Part shown: piece after piece, positions 21,627 through 30,540 of the stretch
Numbering within the stretch: the first letter of the stretch is position 1
Layout of the letters: each line of letters starts with the position of its first letter
Program-made: the position numbers and the translations under genes
NCBI GenBank assembly: GCA_021730985.1
Contig: JAKFYI010000012.1
Span: 98,069 to 162,068 of the forward strand
Reading direction: 5' to 3'
Source of the DNA: Hyphomicrobiales bacterium
GTDB taxonomy: Bacteria; Pseudomonadota; Alphaproteobacteria; Rhizobiales; Xanthobacteraceae
DNA: 64,000 nt
The notes under the pieces: model-generated
The model's database searches: none
What the model saw: only the letters and a program-made list of their open reading frames with translations
Told to the model about the DNA's origin: nothing

Positions 21627-22369
21627 TGGCATCCGCTCCCGCTGACGTGCGGGTGATCGCTCACGACACGATCGGCTCAACCAATGCCGACGCGCTGGAG
21701 CGCGCGCGAGCAGGCGAAGTTGGACCGCTCTGGGTCACGGCCAAACGGCAGACCGCTGGGCGCGGGCGCCGGGGGCGCACCTGGGTGTCCGAGCCGGGCA
21801 ATCTCTACGCAACGCTGTTGCTGACCGATGCGGCGCCGCCCGAACGGGCGGCAGAGCTGTCGTTCGTCACGGCGCTCGCGGTTCACGATGCGGTGGGCTC
21901 TCGCATCCCAGGTCTTGCGCGGCGGTTGGCCCTGAAATGGCCGAACGACTGCCTGATCGACGGTTGCAAGTTTGCGGGCATCCTGATCGAGGGCGAAGGG
22001 CGCGCGCTCGCCATTGGGATCGGCGTCAACTGCGCGCATCACCCGGCAGGCACCACGTTTCCTGCGACCGACCTTGCCGCCGCTGGCGTCCGCGCCACGC
22101 CCGGCACCGTATTCGAGGCGCTCGCCCAGGCCACGATCGGGCGTATCGTGCAATGGAACCGCGGCGCAGGCTTTGCCGTCATTCGGGACGAATGGCTCCG
22201 GCGTGCCTTTGGCGTCGGCAAGACCATCCGGATCGCGATGCCGGAGGGCGAACGTGAAGGCCGTTTCGAGACCATCGACGACACCGGCCGGCTGGTGCTG
22301 CGGCGCGCCGACGGCACAATTGAAACCGTGACCGCGGGCGACGTCATGCCCGCGCTGGTAAAGGGTTAA
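21626..22369 (+). CDS. birA: biotin--[acetyl-CoA-carboxylase] ligase
   Basis: This 247-residue enzyme activates biotin with ATP and attaches it to the biotin carboxyl carrier protein. The family motif GRGRRGRTWVSEPGNLYATL (biotinyl-AMP loop) and the KWPNDCLIDGCKFAGILIEG core are present, with an SH3-like C-terminal domain (GRFETIDDTGRLVLRRADG). It lacks the DNA-binding wing-helix domain of the E. coli repressor form, so it is a ligase only (class I). It is coupled to nuoN and to rnj, a common alphaproteobacterial order. Confidence 0.94.
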   Translation: MASAPADVRVIAHDTIGSTNADALERARAGEVGPLWVTAKRQTAGRGRRGRTWVSEPGNLYATLLLTDAAPPERAAELSFVTALAVHDAVGSRIPGLARRLALKWPNDCLIDGCKFAGILIEGEGRALAIGIGVNCAHHPAGTTFPATDLAAAGVRATPGTVFEALAQATIGRIVQWNRGAGFAVIRDEWLRRAFGVGKTIRIAMPEGEREGRFETIDDTGRLVLRRADGTIETVTAGDVMPALVKG

Positions 22370-22373
22370 AGTT

Positions 22374-24041
22374 ATGGCCGCACAAGGCGAGCTTGTGTTT
22401 GCGCCGCTCGGCGGCGTCGGCGAGATCGGCATGAACCTGTCGCTCTACGGATTGGGCGAACCGAACCGCCGCACCTGGCTGATCGTCGACGTCGGCGTGT
22501 CGTTCGCCAATGAAGATCACCTGCCAGGCATCGAGCTGGTGTTCCCCGACATCAAGTTTCTGGTCGCGGAGCGGCGCAACATCGCTGGCATCATCCTCAC
22601 CCATGCGCACGAGGACCACTACGGCGCGATGCTCGACCTATGGCCGAAGCTGCGCGTACCGGTTTATGCCACGCCGTTCACCTCGGCGCTGCTCACCGCC
22701 AAGCGGCTCGGCGAGTACGGCGCGCCCGAAATCCCGATCACTGAGGTGGCGCTTGGCTCGCGCTTCGACATCGGGCCGTTCGACATCGAGCTTTGCTCGG
22801 TCGCGCATTCGATCCCGGAATCTAACGCGCTGATCATCCGCACCCCGCATGGCACCGTTCTGCACACTGGCGACTGGAAGCTCGATGCAACGCCGGTGAT
22901 CGGCCCGCCGACCGATGAGGCGAAACTTCGCGCGCTGGGCGAAGCGGGCTGCCTGGCGCTGATTGGAGACTCCACCAATGCGGTTCGCGAAGGCCGCTCT
23001 CCGTCGGAATCCGACGTGGCGCGCACGATCGCGGAACTGATCGCACAGGCGCCCGGTCGCGTCGCCGTCACCACCTTCGCGTCCAACGTGGCGCGAATCC
23101 GCGCCGTGGCGGACGCGGCCAAGGCCGCCGGCCGCGAGGTCGTGGTGGTCGGCCGCGCCATGGAGCGGGTCAACCAGGTTGCGCGCGAGACCGGCTATCT
23201 CGACGGCGTTCAGGAATTCCGCGGCATGGACGTTTACGGCCATCTGCCGAACGACAAGGTGGTGGCGCTGTGCACCGGCAGCCAGGGCGAGCCGCGCGCC
23301 GCGCTGGCCCGAATCGCCAAAGACGAGCATCCCGAGGTCACGCTGACCAGCGGCGACACGGTGATCTTCTCGTCGCGGCCGATCCCCGGCAACGAGAAGT
23401 CGATTTCCACCGTGATCAACGGCCTGATCGACCAGGGCGTGCGCGTCATCACCGACCGGACGCATCTGGTTCACGTTTCCGGCCATCCGCGGCAGGAGGA
23501 ACTCGCCGAGATGATCGGATGGGTGAAACCGCAGCTCCTCATTCCCGTGCATGGCGAGGCACTGCATCTCAACGAACACGCCAACCTGGCGCGGCGCCTC
23601 GGCATTAAAGTTGGAATGTGCCGCAACGGCGACCTCGTAAAGCTCGCGCCGGGCGATCCCGGTATCATCGACGAAATTCCGGCGGGGCGGCTTTACAAGG
23701 ACGGCAACCTGCTGGTGGATGCGCAAGCGCGCACCATTGCCGACCGCAAGCGGTTGAGCATTTCCGGCATCGTGTCGGTGGCGCTGGCACTGACCGACAA
23801 GGGTCAGCTCGCCGCCGATCCCGAAATCGAGATGGTGGGCGTGCCGGAGACCACAGCCAGCGGTGAATCGATGCTGGAGATCGCGCTCGATGCGATCGCC
23901 GACACGGTCGATAACCTGCCCAAAGCGCGCCGCCGCGACCCGGACTCGATCGGCGAGGCGGTGCGCCGGAGCGTGCGGGCCGCGATCGCTCAGCAGTGGG
24001 GCAAGAAGCCCCTGGTTCAGGTCCACTTGTTGCTTGTGTGA
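22374..24041 (+). CDS. rnj: ribonuclease J
   Basis: This 555-residue metallo-beta-lactamase/beta-CASP nuclease matures and degrades RNA with endo- and 5'-exonuclease activity in RNase J families. The zinc motif THAHEDHYGAM lies at residues 76-86, and further His/Asp ligands sit in VAHSIPESNAL and HTGDWKLD. The beta-CASP part contains GDSTNAVREGRSPSE and the CTGSQGEPRAALARIA loop, then HVSGHPRQEELAEMI and IPVHGEALHLNEHANLA. A C-terminal domain follows from about residue 450. It starts 4 bases after birA. Confidence 0.94.
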   Translation: MAAQGELVFAPLGGVGEIGMNLSLYGLGEPNRRTWLIVDVGVSFANEDHLPGIELVFPDIKFLVAERRNIAGIILTHAHEDHYGAMLDLWPKLRVPVYATPFTSALLTAKRLGEYGAPEIPITEVALGSRFDIGPFDIELCSVAHSIPESNALIIRTPHGTVLHTGDWKLDATPVIGPPTDEAKLRALGEAGCLALIGDSTNAVREGRSPSESDVARTIAELIAQAPGRVAVTTFASNVARIRAVADAAKAAGREVVVVGRAMERVNQVARETGYLDGVQEFRGMDVYGHLPNDKVVALCTGSQGEPRAALARIAKDEHPEVTLTSGDTVIFSSRPIPGNEKSISTVINGLIDQGVRVITDRTHLVHVSGHPRQEELAEMIGWVKPQLLIPVHGEALHLNEHANLARRLGIKVGMCRNGDLVKLAPGDPGIIDEIPAGRLYKDGNLLVDAQARTIADRKRLSISGIVSVALALTDKGQLAADPEIEMVGVPETTASGESMLEIALDAIADTVDNLPKARRRDPDSIGEAVRRSVRAAIAQQWGKKPLVQVHLLLV

Positions 24042-24086
24042 CCCGAACGTTAAAATCATCATCGGTTGGAATGAAGGATTGCTGAT

Positions 24087-25085
24087 GTGACCGATTTGAA
24101 AATGACTCTGGCTTGCTGGAATTATGACCGCACTCGCGCGCTGATGGACGGCAGCGTCAAGCCCGACGGCATCGAGCTGAGCTACCACACCTCGTTTCCA
24201 GCCGCGACTTTCCACCGCATGATGGGCAAGCAGGAGTTCGAGGCGTCAGAACTCGGCCTGACCTTCTATCTCGACACGCTGCACTGGGACGATCCGCCGT
24301 TCGTCGCCATTCCGGTCTATCCGATCCGGGTGTTCTCCCACTCGGCGATCTACATCAACACCAGCAAGGGTATCCGCGAGCCGAAAGACTTGATCGGCAA
24401 AAGGATCGGCGAGTTCTTTCTCTACGGGCATGACGCCGGCACCTGGTCGAAGGGCATCCTGCAGGATCACTACGGCGTGCCGATCGACAGCTACGCCAAC
24501 TACATCGGCGGCGTGGAACGGCCGACGCCGCCGCTGCCCTGGTACCAGGAGAAGCCGCCGGCGCACATCAAGGTGCAACACATCGGCACCGAAACCACGC
24601 TCGACAAGATGCTCGATGCCGGCGAGGTCGATGCGCTGTTCTCGGCGCTGGTACCGCCGTCAATGGCGCGCGGATCGAAGAACATCCAGCGCCTGTTTCC
24701 GGATTTCGAGACGGTGGAGCGCGACTATTTCAAATCGACCGGCATCTTCCCGATCCAGCATGTGGTCGCGATCCGCAAAGACGTCTACAAGGCCAACCCG
24801 TGGGTCGCGACATCGCTGTACAAGGCCTTCAACGACGCGCGCGACAAGGCCTACGAGACCTACAGGCATCAGGCCGAGAACATGCACCGCATGTTCATGA
24901 TCCCCTGGATGACCCATCACATGCGGGAAATGCAGGATCTGCTGGGCGAGGACTGGTTTCCCTACGGTCTGAAGCGCAATTACAAGCCGCTCGACACATT
25001 CCTGCGCTATCACCACGAACAGGGGCTTTCCAAACGGCGCTTCAAGCCCGAAGAATTGTTCCTGCCGGAATTGCTCGATACCTGA
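24087..25085 (+). CDS. solute-binding-like protein of the 4,5-dihydroxyphthalate decarboxylase / NMT1 group
   Basis: This 332-residue protein has a periplasmic-binding-protein type II fold but no visible signal peptide. It resembles proteins annotated as 4,5-dihydroxyphthalate decarboxylase or ABC substrate-binding protein. Recognisable stretches are LACWNYDRTRALMDGSVKPDGIEL, then GKRIGEFFLYGHDAGTWSKG and LDAGEVDALFSALVPPSM. The start codon is GTG with AAGGA 9 bases upstream; an ATG five codons later has no ribosome binding site at workable distance. No permease or ATPase genes are adjacent, so a transport role is unsupported. The true substrate and reaction are unknown. Confidence 0.75.
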   Translation: MTDLKMTLACWNYDRTRALMDGSVKPDGIELSYHTSFPAATFHRMMGKQEFEASELGLTFYLDTLHWDDPPFVAIPVYPIRVFSHSAIYINTSKGIREPKDLIGKRIGEFFLYGHDAGTWSKGILQDHYGVPIDSYANYIGGVERPTPPLPWYQEKPPAHIKVQHIGTETTLDKMLDAGEVDALFSALVPPSMARGSKNIQRLFPDFETVERDYFKSTGIFPIQHVVAIRKDVYKANPWVATSLYKAFNDARDKAYETYRHQAENMHRMFMIPWMTHHMREMQDLLGEDWFPYGLKRNYKPLDTFLRYHHEQGLSKRRFKPEELFLPELLDT

Positions 25086-25117
25086 TCCACACCCTGCCGG
25101 GCCGCTGGAGGAATGGC

Positions 25118-25522
25118 ATGATCGGACGGCTCAACCACGTCGCCCTCGCGGTGCGCGACATCAAGAAGGCGTCGGACCTCTATCGCAAGTCGCTTGGGGC
25201 GGAGGTATCCGCCGCTGTGCCGCAACCCGCGCACGGTGTCACCACGGTGTTCATCACGTTGCCCAACACCAAGATCGAACTGCTGGAGCCACTCGGCGAC
25301 AATTCGCCGATCGCCAAGTTCCTGGAGAAGAACGCCGACGGCGGCATGCACCACGTTTGTTACGAGGTGGACGACATCATCGCGGCGCGGGACCGCCTCA
25401 AGGCGGAAGGCGCGCGTGTGCTTGGCGACGGCGAGCCCAAGATCGGCGCGCACGGCAAGCCTGTGCTGTTCCTGCACCCGAAGGACTTCTTCGGCACGCT
25501 GGTCGAACTGGAACAGGCTTGA
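25118..25522 (+). CDS. mce: methylmalonyl-CoA epimerase
   Basis: This 134-residue VOC-fold enzyme interconverts (R)- and (S)-methylmalonyl-CoA in propionyl-CoA metabolism. Metal ligands fit the family: His in IGRLNHVALAV, Glu in NTKIELLEPLG, His in GGMHHVCYEVDD and Glu in FGTLVELEQ. A CTGGAGG ribosome binding site precedes the ATG. The stop overlaps the next gene by one base. Confidence 0.93.
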   Translation: MIGRLNHVALAVRDIKKASDLYRKSLGAEVSAAVPQPAHGVTTVFITLPNTKIELLEPLGDNSPIAKFLEKNADGGMHHVCYEVDDIIAARDRLKAEGARVLGDGEPKIGAHGKPVLFLHPKDFFGTLVELEQA

Positions 25523-25788
25523 TGGCCACCTCGACCGCGATCGCCATCTATTTTCTGATCTGGTGGCTGACGCTGTTCGCGGTGCTGCCGTGGGGCGTGA
25601 AAGCTCAAGGTGAGGAGGATGCCGCGCCCGGTACCGATCCCGGCGCCCCGCGCGTGCCTCATCTCAAGGCCAAGCTGGCCTGGACCACGGTGGTGGCCAG
25701 CGTGATTTTCGCGATCGTCGCAGTCGTCTACGTTTACCGGCTGGTCACGCTTGACGGGCTGGCGGCGTGGATGGGCTTCCCGGCCTAG
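25522..25788 (+). CDS. DUF1467 family membrane protein
   Basis: This 88-residue protein has two predicted helices (about 6-27 and 53-76). The conserved start AIYFLIWWLTLFAVLPWGV and the PHLKAKLAWTTVVAS segment identify the DUF1467 family of alphaproteobacteria. Its function is unknown. It starts on the mce stop codon, the usual family neighbourhood between mce and proS. It converges with the next gene and overlaps it by four bases. Confidence 0.9.
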   Translation: MATSTAIAIYFLIWWLTLFAVLPWGVKAQGEEDAAPGTDPGAPRVPHLKAKLAWTTVVASVIFAIVAVVYVYRLVTLDGLAAWMGFPA

Positions 25789-26024
25789 CGGGGCAGCTTG
25801 CGCGGGGGCCTTGCGGGATATGGGGCGCGATAGGACGGGTTGGGAGCGCAGAAGCCACCGACCCCGGACACGGTTGCCCGGCACTGTTCCAGCGTCGTGA
25901 AACCGCAATTGGTGGCGCCGATGTCGTGGCCCATGTTGGCGCACCAGGGATAGTCCTGCGCCGACGCCTTGTCGGTGGCGAACGCAGCCAGCAGAAGGCC
26001 GAGAGTCGCGAGCGCAATTCGCAT
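25785..26024 (-). CDS. small secreted DUF3551-type protein
   Basis: This 79-residue exported protein has a signal peptide at residues 1-22 (MRIALATLGLLLAAFA.. ending KASA). The mature part carries the Cys-patterned DYPWCANMG, TNCGFTTLEQCRATVSG and GGFCAPNP segments typical of DUF3551, a family abundant in Bradyrhizobiaceae. Four conserved Cys suggest two disulfides. The ribosome binding site CCAGGAGGT lies 6 bases upstream of the ATG. Its function is unknown. It is convergent with DUF1467 and lies downstream of the small-RNA terminator. Confidence 0.87.
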   Translation of the reverse strand: MRIALATLGLLLAAFATDKASAQDYPWCANMGHDIGATNCGFTTLEQCRATVSGVGGFCAPNPSYRAPYPARPPRKLPR

Positions 26025-26123
26025 TGTGAAACCTCCTGGTCGATCGCCCGCAGTTATGAACACCGGAGCGGTTTAGATGTTTCGGCCAGCGAAAACTAGG
26101 CGTGCGAAAGAATATGGAATTGG

Positions 26124-26153
26124 AAAAAAATGAGCAGGGCCAATGCCCTGCTC
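26124..26153 (-). terminator. intrinsic terminator of the small RNA
   Basis: Read on the minus strand, GAGCAGGGC, a four-base loop ATTG, then GCCCTGCTC form a perfect 9-base stem. It is followed after one A by seven T (complement of 26124-26130). This is the clearest intrinsic terminator in the window, and nothing protein-coding on the minus strand explains it. Confidence 0.8.
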
Positions 26154-26289
26154 TGGTCGGCGAAACCTGTTCCTTAGCCCTCGCGACCCGGTACGATCCT
26201 CGAGGCATGGGCGCAGTTGGCGCGCTTTGGATTTTCTTCCCTAGACTCAGGCCGTAGCCGCCAACCACTGTCAGCCAGCTCCGCAACGC
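26124..26289 (-). ncRNA. candidate structured small RNA of about 165 nt (possible 6S RNA)
   Basis: No convincing protein gene occupies 26025-26480. On the minus strand a promoter-like pair (26295-26323) is followed by about 165 nt of structured sequence ending in an intrinsic terminator. Visible pairing includes GGTTGGCG (minus strand, near 26258) with CGCCGACC just before the terminator, closing a long interrupted hairpin. Inside it are CCTG/CAGG and CCTCG/CGAGG stems. Size, closed-ended shape and position fit a 6S-type RNA that binds RNA polymerase, but I cannot confirm the family by eye. The transcription start is estimated from the -10 box. Confidence 0.55.
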
Positions 26290-26294
26290 AGCGC

Positions 26295-26323
26295 AATCTA
26301 ACCGGGTGTTTTGGTCTTGTCAT
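26295..26323 (-). promoter_or_regulatory. putative promoter of the small RNA
   Basis: On the minus strand ATGACA (26323-26318) and TAGATT (26300-26295) are separated by exactly 17 bases, a good match to a sigma-70 housekeeping promoter. The expected start is near 26287-26289. Confidence 0.5.
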
Positions 26324-26480
26324 TCATGCACCGCAGCAAAATGACCAGCTTGGCGGGCGCAAAGGCGGCGCGCGAGCCCGTCCATATCCCTCGGCCATGC
26401 CCTTGCCGCGCTTGTGTTTTCCCCTTTGATCCGGTTTCACTGCCGACGCATCCCGGGACGCCCCTCTTCAGAGACCAGCA

Positions 26481-27803
26481 ATGCGATTGACCCGATTTTT
26501 CCTGCCAATCCTGAAGGAGGCCCCCCGGGAGGCGGAGATCGTCTCGCACCGGCTCATGCTGCGCGCGGGCATGCTGCGGCAGCAGGCCGCCGGCATCTAT
26601 TCGCTGCTGCCGCTGGGGCTGCGCGTCCTCAACAAGGTCAACGCCATCGTGCGCGAGGAGCAGAACCGCGCCGGCGCCATCGAACTTCTCATGCCGACTG
26701 TTCAGCCGGCCGATCTGTGGCGCGAGAGCGGACGCTACGACGACTACGGCAAAGAGATGCTGCGCATCCGGGACCGCCACGAGCGCGACATGCTCTATGG
26801 GCCGACCAACGAGGAAATGATCACCGAGATTTTCCGCGCTTACGTGCGCTCGTACAAGGATCTGCCGCTCAACCTCTATCACATCCAGCTCAAGTTCCGC
26901 GACGAGGTGCGGCCGCGCTTCGGGCTGATGCGCGGGCGTGAATTCTTGATGAAAGATGCGTACTCGTTCGACATCGACCAGGCGGGCGCTCAGCACTCCT
27001 ACAACAGGATGTTCGTCGCGTACCTGCGCACCTTCGCGCGGCTGGGCCTGAAGTCGATTCCGATGGTGGCCGACACCGGCCCGATCGGCGGCAACCTGAG
27101 CCACGAGTTCATCATCCTGGCTTCCACCGGCGAGTCGGAGGTGTTCTGCCACAAGGACTATCTCGATTTCCCGGCGCCCGGCGCCGACGTAAATTTCGAC
27201 GACCGGGCTGCGCTCCAGGGCGTTGTCGATAAATGGACGTCGCTGTATTCGGCCACGTCCGAAAAGCACGACGCGGCGGCATTCGGCCAAATCCCCGCTG
27301 ACAAGCAGGTGTCGGCGCGCGGCATTGAGGTCGGGCACATCTTCTATTTCGGTACCAAGTATTCCGAACCGATGAAGGCGGTGGTGGCTGGCCCGGACGG
27401 CGCCGACCATCCGGTTCACATGGGCTCCTACGGCATCGGCCCGACGCGGCTGGTCGCAGCCCTGATCGAGGCGAACCACGACGAGGCCGGCATCAAATGG
27501 CCGGAGGCCGTGGCCCCCTTCAAGGTCGCCATCCTCAATCTCAAGCAGGGCGATGCGGCAACCGACGGCGCCTCGGAACGGCTCTATCGTGAGCTCACCG
27601 CCAAGGGCATCGACGTTCTGTACGACGATACCGAACAGAGGGCAGGCGGGAAATTCGCCACCGCCGACCTAATTGGTGTGCCCTGGCAAGTCCTGGTCGG
27701 CCCGAAGGGGCTCGGTGCCGGCACACTAGAGGTGAAGAAGCGTGCCGACGGCAGCCGGGAAAACCTCAGTCCCGAGGCCACGTTGGACCTACTGTCGCGA
27801 TAA
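26481..27803 (+). CDS. proS: prolyl-tRNA synthetase (short alphaproteobacterial type)
   Basis: The enzyme has 440 residues, much shorter than the roughly 570 of E. coli ProS, because the editing insertion domain is absent, as is normal for this alphaproteobacterial type. Class II motifs are present: [21 protein letters not shown], the motif 2 loop [21 protein letters not shown], and motif 3 [17 protein letters not shown]. The anticodon-binding domain covers about 340-435. Start [19 protein letters not shown] is typical. Confidence 0.96.
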   Translation: MRLTRFFLPILKEAPREAEIVSHRLMLRAGMLRQQAAGIYSLLPLGLRVLNKVNAIVREEQNRAGAIELLMPTVQPADLWRESGRYDDYGKEMLRIRDRHERDMLYGPTNEEMITEIFRAYVRSYKDLPLNLYHIQLKFRDEVRPRFGLMRGREFLMKDAYSFDIDQAGAQHSYNRMFVAYLRTFARLGLKSIPMVADTGPIGGNLSHEFIILASTGESEVFCHKDYLDFPAPGADVNFDDRAALQGVVDKWTSLYSATSEKHDAAAFGQIPADKQVSARGIEVGHIFYFGTKYSEPMKAVVAGPDGADHPVHMGSYGIGPTRLVAALIEANHDEAGIKWPEAVAPFKVAILNLKQGDAATDGASERLYRELTAKGIDVLYDDTEQRAGGKFATADLIGVPWQVLVGPKGLGAGTLEVKKRADGSRENLSPEATLDLLSR

Positions 27804-27886
27804 CCTGTGCGCTTCTCCCGCTTTGGGTGCCCGAGGCTGGCTTGAATCCGCCAGAATCGGATGAATTGGGTACCTAAAGGGGAATA

Positions 27887-29155
27887 ATGAGCGAGCCTGT
27901 CGGGACCCGTCCCTTTGCGCCATTCGAGTGGATGCTTTCGCTGCGCTACCTGCGGGCGCGGCGGCAGGAAGGTTTTATCTCGATCATCGCTGCGTTCTCA
28001 TTCCTCGGCATCATGCTTGGCGTCGCCACGCTGATCATCGTGATGGCGGTGATGAATGGCTTCCGCAAGGAACTGCTCACCAAAATTCTCGGCCTTAACG
28101 GCCATGTGCTGGTGCAGCCTTTGGAATCTCCGCTAACGGACTACGAGGCCGTGGCGCAGCGTATCTCCAAAGTGGAGGGCATTCGGATCGCGGTTCCGAT
28201 CGTGGAGGGCCAAGCGCTGGCATCCTCGCCGTTCAATGCCGCGGGCGTGCTGGTGCGCGGCATCCGCGCCGCCGATCTCACGCAGATCCCCTCGATCGCG
28301 CAGAATATCAAGCAGGGGACGCTCGACGGCTTCGATCAGGGGCAGGGTGTGGTGATCGGGCGGCGGCTCGCCGACCAGCTGACGCTGCGCGCCGGCGACT
28401 CGGTGACGATGGTTGCGCCGCGCGGCGCCGTGACGCCGATGGGCACCACGCCGCGCATCAAGCCCTACAAGGTCGCCGCGGTGTTCGAGGTCGGCATGTC
28501 GGAGTACGACGCGGCCTTCGTATTCATGCCGCTCACCGAGGCCCAGGCCTATTTCAATCGCGCGAGCGACGTCACCGCGATCGAGGTCTACACCAGCAAT
28601 CCCGACCAGATCGGGCGCTTCCGCCAGCTCATCACCGAGGCCGCTGGCCGGCCCATCTTCATGGTGGATTGGCGCCAGCGCAACGCCACATTCTTCGGCG
28701 CGCTGCAGGTCGAGCGCAACGTGATGTTCCTGATCCTCACGCTGATCATTCTCGTTGCGGCGTTCAACATCGCGTCCAGCCTGATCATGCTGGTGAAGGA
28801 CAAGGGGCGCGACATCGGCATCCTGCGGACCATGGGCGCGACCCAGGGCGCCATCATGCGCGTGTTCCTGATCACGGGTGCCGCGATCGGCGTGGTCGGT
28901 GCGCTGAGCGGTTTCTTGGTCGGGCTGGTGGTGTGCCTCAATATCGAATCGATACGCCAGTTCATGTCCTGGCTCACCAACACCGAGCTGTTCCCGCCCG
29001 AACTGTATTTCCTGTCCAAGCTGCCGGCCGATCTCGACGCCGGCGAAACCACGGCCGTGGTGCTGATGGCGCTGGCCCTGTCGCTGCTCGCGACGCTGTA
29101 TCCCTCCTGGCGCGCGGCCCGGCTCGATCCGGTCGAAGCGCTGCGTTACGAGTAG
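27887..29155 (+). CDS. lolC: lipoprotein-releasing ABC transporter permease (LolC/E type)
   Basis: This 422-residue inner-membrane permease releases mature lipoproteins for transfer to the outer membrane. The N-terminal cytoplasmic part [24 protein letters not shown] leads into TM1. A large periplasmic domain (about 55-270) and three C-terminal helices follow, with FtsX-like signatures ([37 protein letters not shown]). Only one permease gene is present, so it probably acts as a homodimer-like LolC/E (LolF-type) with the ATPase encoded next to it, 4 bases on. Confidence 0.94.
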   Translation: MSEPVGTRPFAPFEWMLSLRYLRARRQEGFISIIAAFSFLGIMLGVATLIIVMAVMNGFRKELLTKILGLNGHVLVQPLESPLTDYEAVAQRISKVEGIRIAVPIVEGQALASSPFNAAGVLVRGIRAADLTQIPSIAQNIKQGTLDGFDQGQGVVIGRRLADQLTLRAGDSVTMVAPRGAVTPMGTTPRIKPYKVAAVFEVGMSEYDAAFVFMPLTEAQAYFNRASDVTAIEVYTSNPDQIGRFRQLITEAAGRPIFMVDWRQRNATFFGALQVERNVMFLILTLIILVAAFNIASSLIMLVKDKGRDIGILRTMGATQGAIMRVFLITGAAIGVVGALSGFLVGLVVCLNIESIRQFMSWLTNTELFPPELYFLSKLPADLDAGETTAVVLMALALSLLATLYPSWRAARLDPVEALRYE

Positions 29156-29159
29156 GGGC

Positions 29160-29852
29160 ATGGCCGAGCAAGGCACTCCAGTCGTATTCCTGCACGGCGT
29201 TGAGCGCCGCTATCAGCAGGGCGAGGCGACCCTCGAAGTGCTGAAGGGCGCCGAGTTGGCGGTCTGGCCCGGGCAGTCCGTGGCGCTGGTGGCGCCGTCC
29301 GGGACCGGCAAGTCCACGCTGCTCCATGTCGCAGGCCTGCTCGAACATGCCGATGCCGGCGAAGTCTATTTCGAGGGCGCCGCCACCTCGACCTTGAGCG
29401 ATGCAGAGCGAACCCGCATCCGCCGCTCGGCGATCGGCTTCGTCTATCAGGCGCACTACCTGCTGCCGGAATTTTCCGCGCTTGAGAACGTGATGATGCC
29501 GCAGATGATCCGCGGACTGTCGCGCGAGGAATCCAGGCGGCGGGCCACGGAACTGCTGTCGTATCTCGGGCTGAAGGAGCGGCTGACGCACCGGCCGGGC
29601 CAATTGTCCGGTGGCGAGCAACAGCGTGTCGCCATCGCGCGCGCCGTGGCGAACGCGCCGCGCCTGCTGCTGGCCGACGAGCCGACCGGCAATCTCGATC
29701 CGCGAACCTCCGATCACGTTTTCAACGCGCTCTCACAACTGACCCAGGCGTCCGGGCTGACTGTGGTCCTTGCCACGCACAACATGGAACTGGCCGCGCG
29801 CATGGACCGCCGCGTCGCGATCCGCGACGGGCTCGTGGTCGAACTGCCTTAA
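29160..29852 (+). CDS. lolD: lipoprotein-releasing ABC transporter ATP-binding protein
   Basis: This 230-residue ABC ATPase powers the adjacent permease. Walker A is in [13 protein letters not shown], the signature motif is [16 protein letters not shown], Walker B is [13 protein letters not shown], and the switch His is in VLATHNMEL. It belongs to the MacB/LolD subgroup by the GNLD motif. It is the last gene of its operon and converges with the collagen-like gene 21 bases on. Confidence 0.94.
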   Translation: MAEQGTPVVFLHGVERRYQQGEATLEVLKGAELAVWPGQSVALVAPSGTGKSTLLHVAGLLEHADAGEVYFEGAATSTLSDAERTRIRRSAIGFVYQAHYLLPEFSALENVMMPQMIRGLSREESRRRATELLSYLGLKERLTHRPGQLSGGEQQRVAIARAVANAPRLLLADEPTGNLDPRTSDHVFNALSQLTQASGLTVVLATHNMELAARMDRRVAIRDGLVVELP

Positions 29853-29873
29853 GGTTGGCGTGCGCGGCGCGTC

Positions 29874-30362
29874 TCAGCGCCGCATGCAGAGCGCGACCAG
29901 GCTGCCGGTTCCGCTGGGGCAGGTGACCTGCCAAGGGGCGCCGCCTTGACCTGCTTTGATGATTGCGGATGCGGCGGGCGTGCTCACGCAGACGGCGGAC
30001 GCAACAACTTCGCCAGCGCCGCACGAGGCGTCGCAACCGGTGGTGCAAGTCTCCACCTGAACGAGCCTCACGTTGTTTGGCCCGGGAGGACCGGCTGAAC
30101 CCGCAGGGCCTGCCGCACCCTGCTGTCCTGCGGGCCCAAGGAGGCCAACCGTCCCGGCCGGACCTGCTGGACCGACGGGACCAGCGGGCCCTGGCACCCC
30201 TCCGGGGCCTGCCGGACCGGCCGTGCCACGCTCGCCCTGCGGACCCCGCTCGCCGGTAGCCCCGGGCGTGCCCTGTTCACCGCGGTCGCCCTTAGGCCCC
30301 TCGAAGCAGCCGGCCAGTGTGAGCGCGAGCGCGCCCGCCAGAATTGCTCGCGGTATCCGCAT
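29874..30362 (-). CDS. collagen-like lipoprotein with 25 Gly-X-Y repeats
   Basis: This 162-residue protein has a lipoprotein signal peptide ending in the lipobox LAGC (lipidated Cys19). Residues 22-96 are 25 uninterrupted Gly-X-Y triplets rich in Pro and Ala, enough for a short triple helix, so a trimeric cell-surface or periplasmic rod is expected. The C-terminal 65 residues are a Cys-rich globular region (six Cys, starting near [15 protein letters not shown]). A strong AGGGAGGG ribosome binding site precedes the ATG. The repeat makes long spurious open frames on both strands. Its role is unknown; adhesion or spacer functions are typical of bacterial collagen-like proteins. Confidence 0.88.
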   Translation of the reverse strand: MRIPRAILAGALALTLAGCFEGPKGDRGEQGTPGATGERGPQGERGTAGPAGPGGVPGPAGPVGPAGPAGTVGLLGPAGQQGAAGPAGSAGPPGPNNVRLVQVETCTTGCDASCGAGEVVASAVCVSTPAASAIIKAGQGGAPWQVTCPSGTGSLVALCMRR

Positions 30363-30487
30363 GACGGCCCTCCCTGATGTTCTGTTGTATCCAGTCTCGC
30401 CCCAGTCATCGGCAAGTCAATCCAAAGAGGCCGCAGCGGCTGTTTGTCTCAACAAAATGAGCGTTTAGGCCGCACCACAAATTCTGC

Positions 30488-30516
30488 TTGACTGAGAACA
30501 AACATAGAACTATGTT
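30488..30516 (+). promoter_or_regulatory. promoter of the SOS-controlled small gene
   Basis: TTGACT (30488-30493) and TATGTT (30511-30516) are spaced by exactly 17 bases, a good sigma-70 promoter. Two LexA operators sit on it: one fills the spacer and the second covers the -10 box and start site. Confidence 0.7.
30496..30510 (+). promoter_or_regulatory. LexA operator 1 (SOS box)
   Basis: GAACAAACATAGAAC is a perfect GAAC-N7-GAAC direct repeat, the alphaproteobacterial LexA recognition site. It lies inside the promoter spacer, where bound LexA would block RNA polymerase. Confidence 0.85.
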
Positions 30517-30528
30517 CTTCGTTCGTTC
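30514..30528 (+). promoter_or_regulatory. LexA operator 2 (SOS box)
   Basis: GTTCTTCGTTCGTTC is a perfect GTTC-N7-GTTC repeat, the same site in the opposite orientation, three bases after operator 1. It overlaps the end of the -10 box and the start region. Tandem operators suggest tight repression. Confidence 0.85.
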
Positions 30529-30540
30529 AGGGAGGAACCA

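Noticed and set aside
26124..26289. Signal recognition particle RNA as identity of the small RNA
   Set aside because: The conserved GGTCAGG.CCGGAAGG..GCAGCC core of SRP RNA is absent.
26298..27479. Minus-strand frame covering the proS region and the small-RNA promoter
   Set aside because: It is antisense to proS, and its end overlaps a promoter/terminator-bounded non-coding unit.
30068..30468. Open frames on both strands across the collagen repeat
   Set aside because: The Gly-X-Y repeat is GC-rich and periodic, so several frames stay open and look Pro/Gly-rich. Only the frame with a lipobox signal and strong ribosome binding site is credible.
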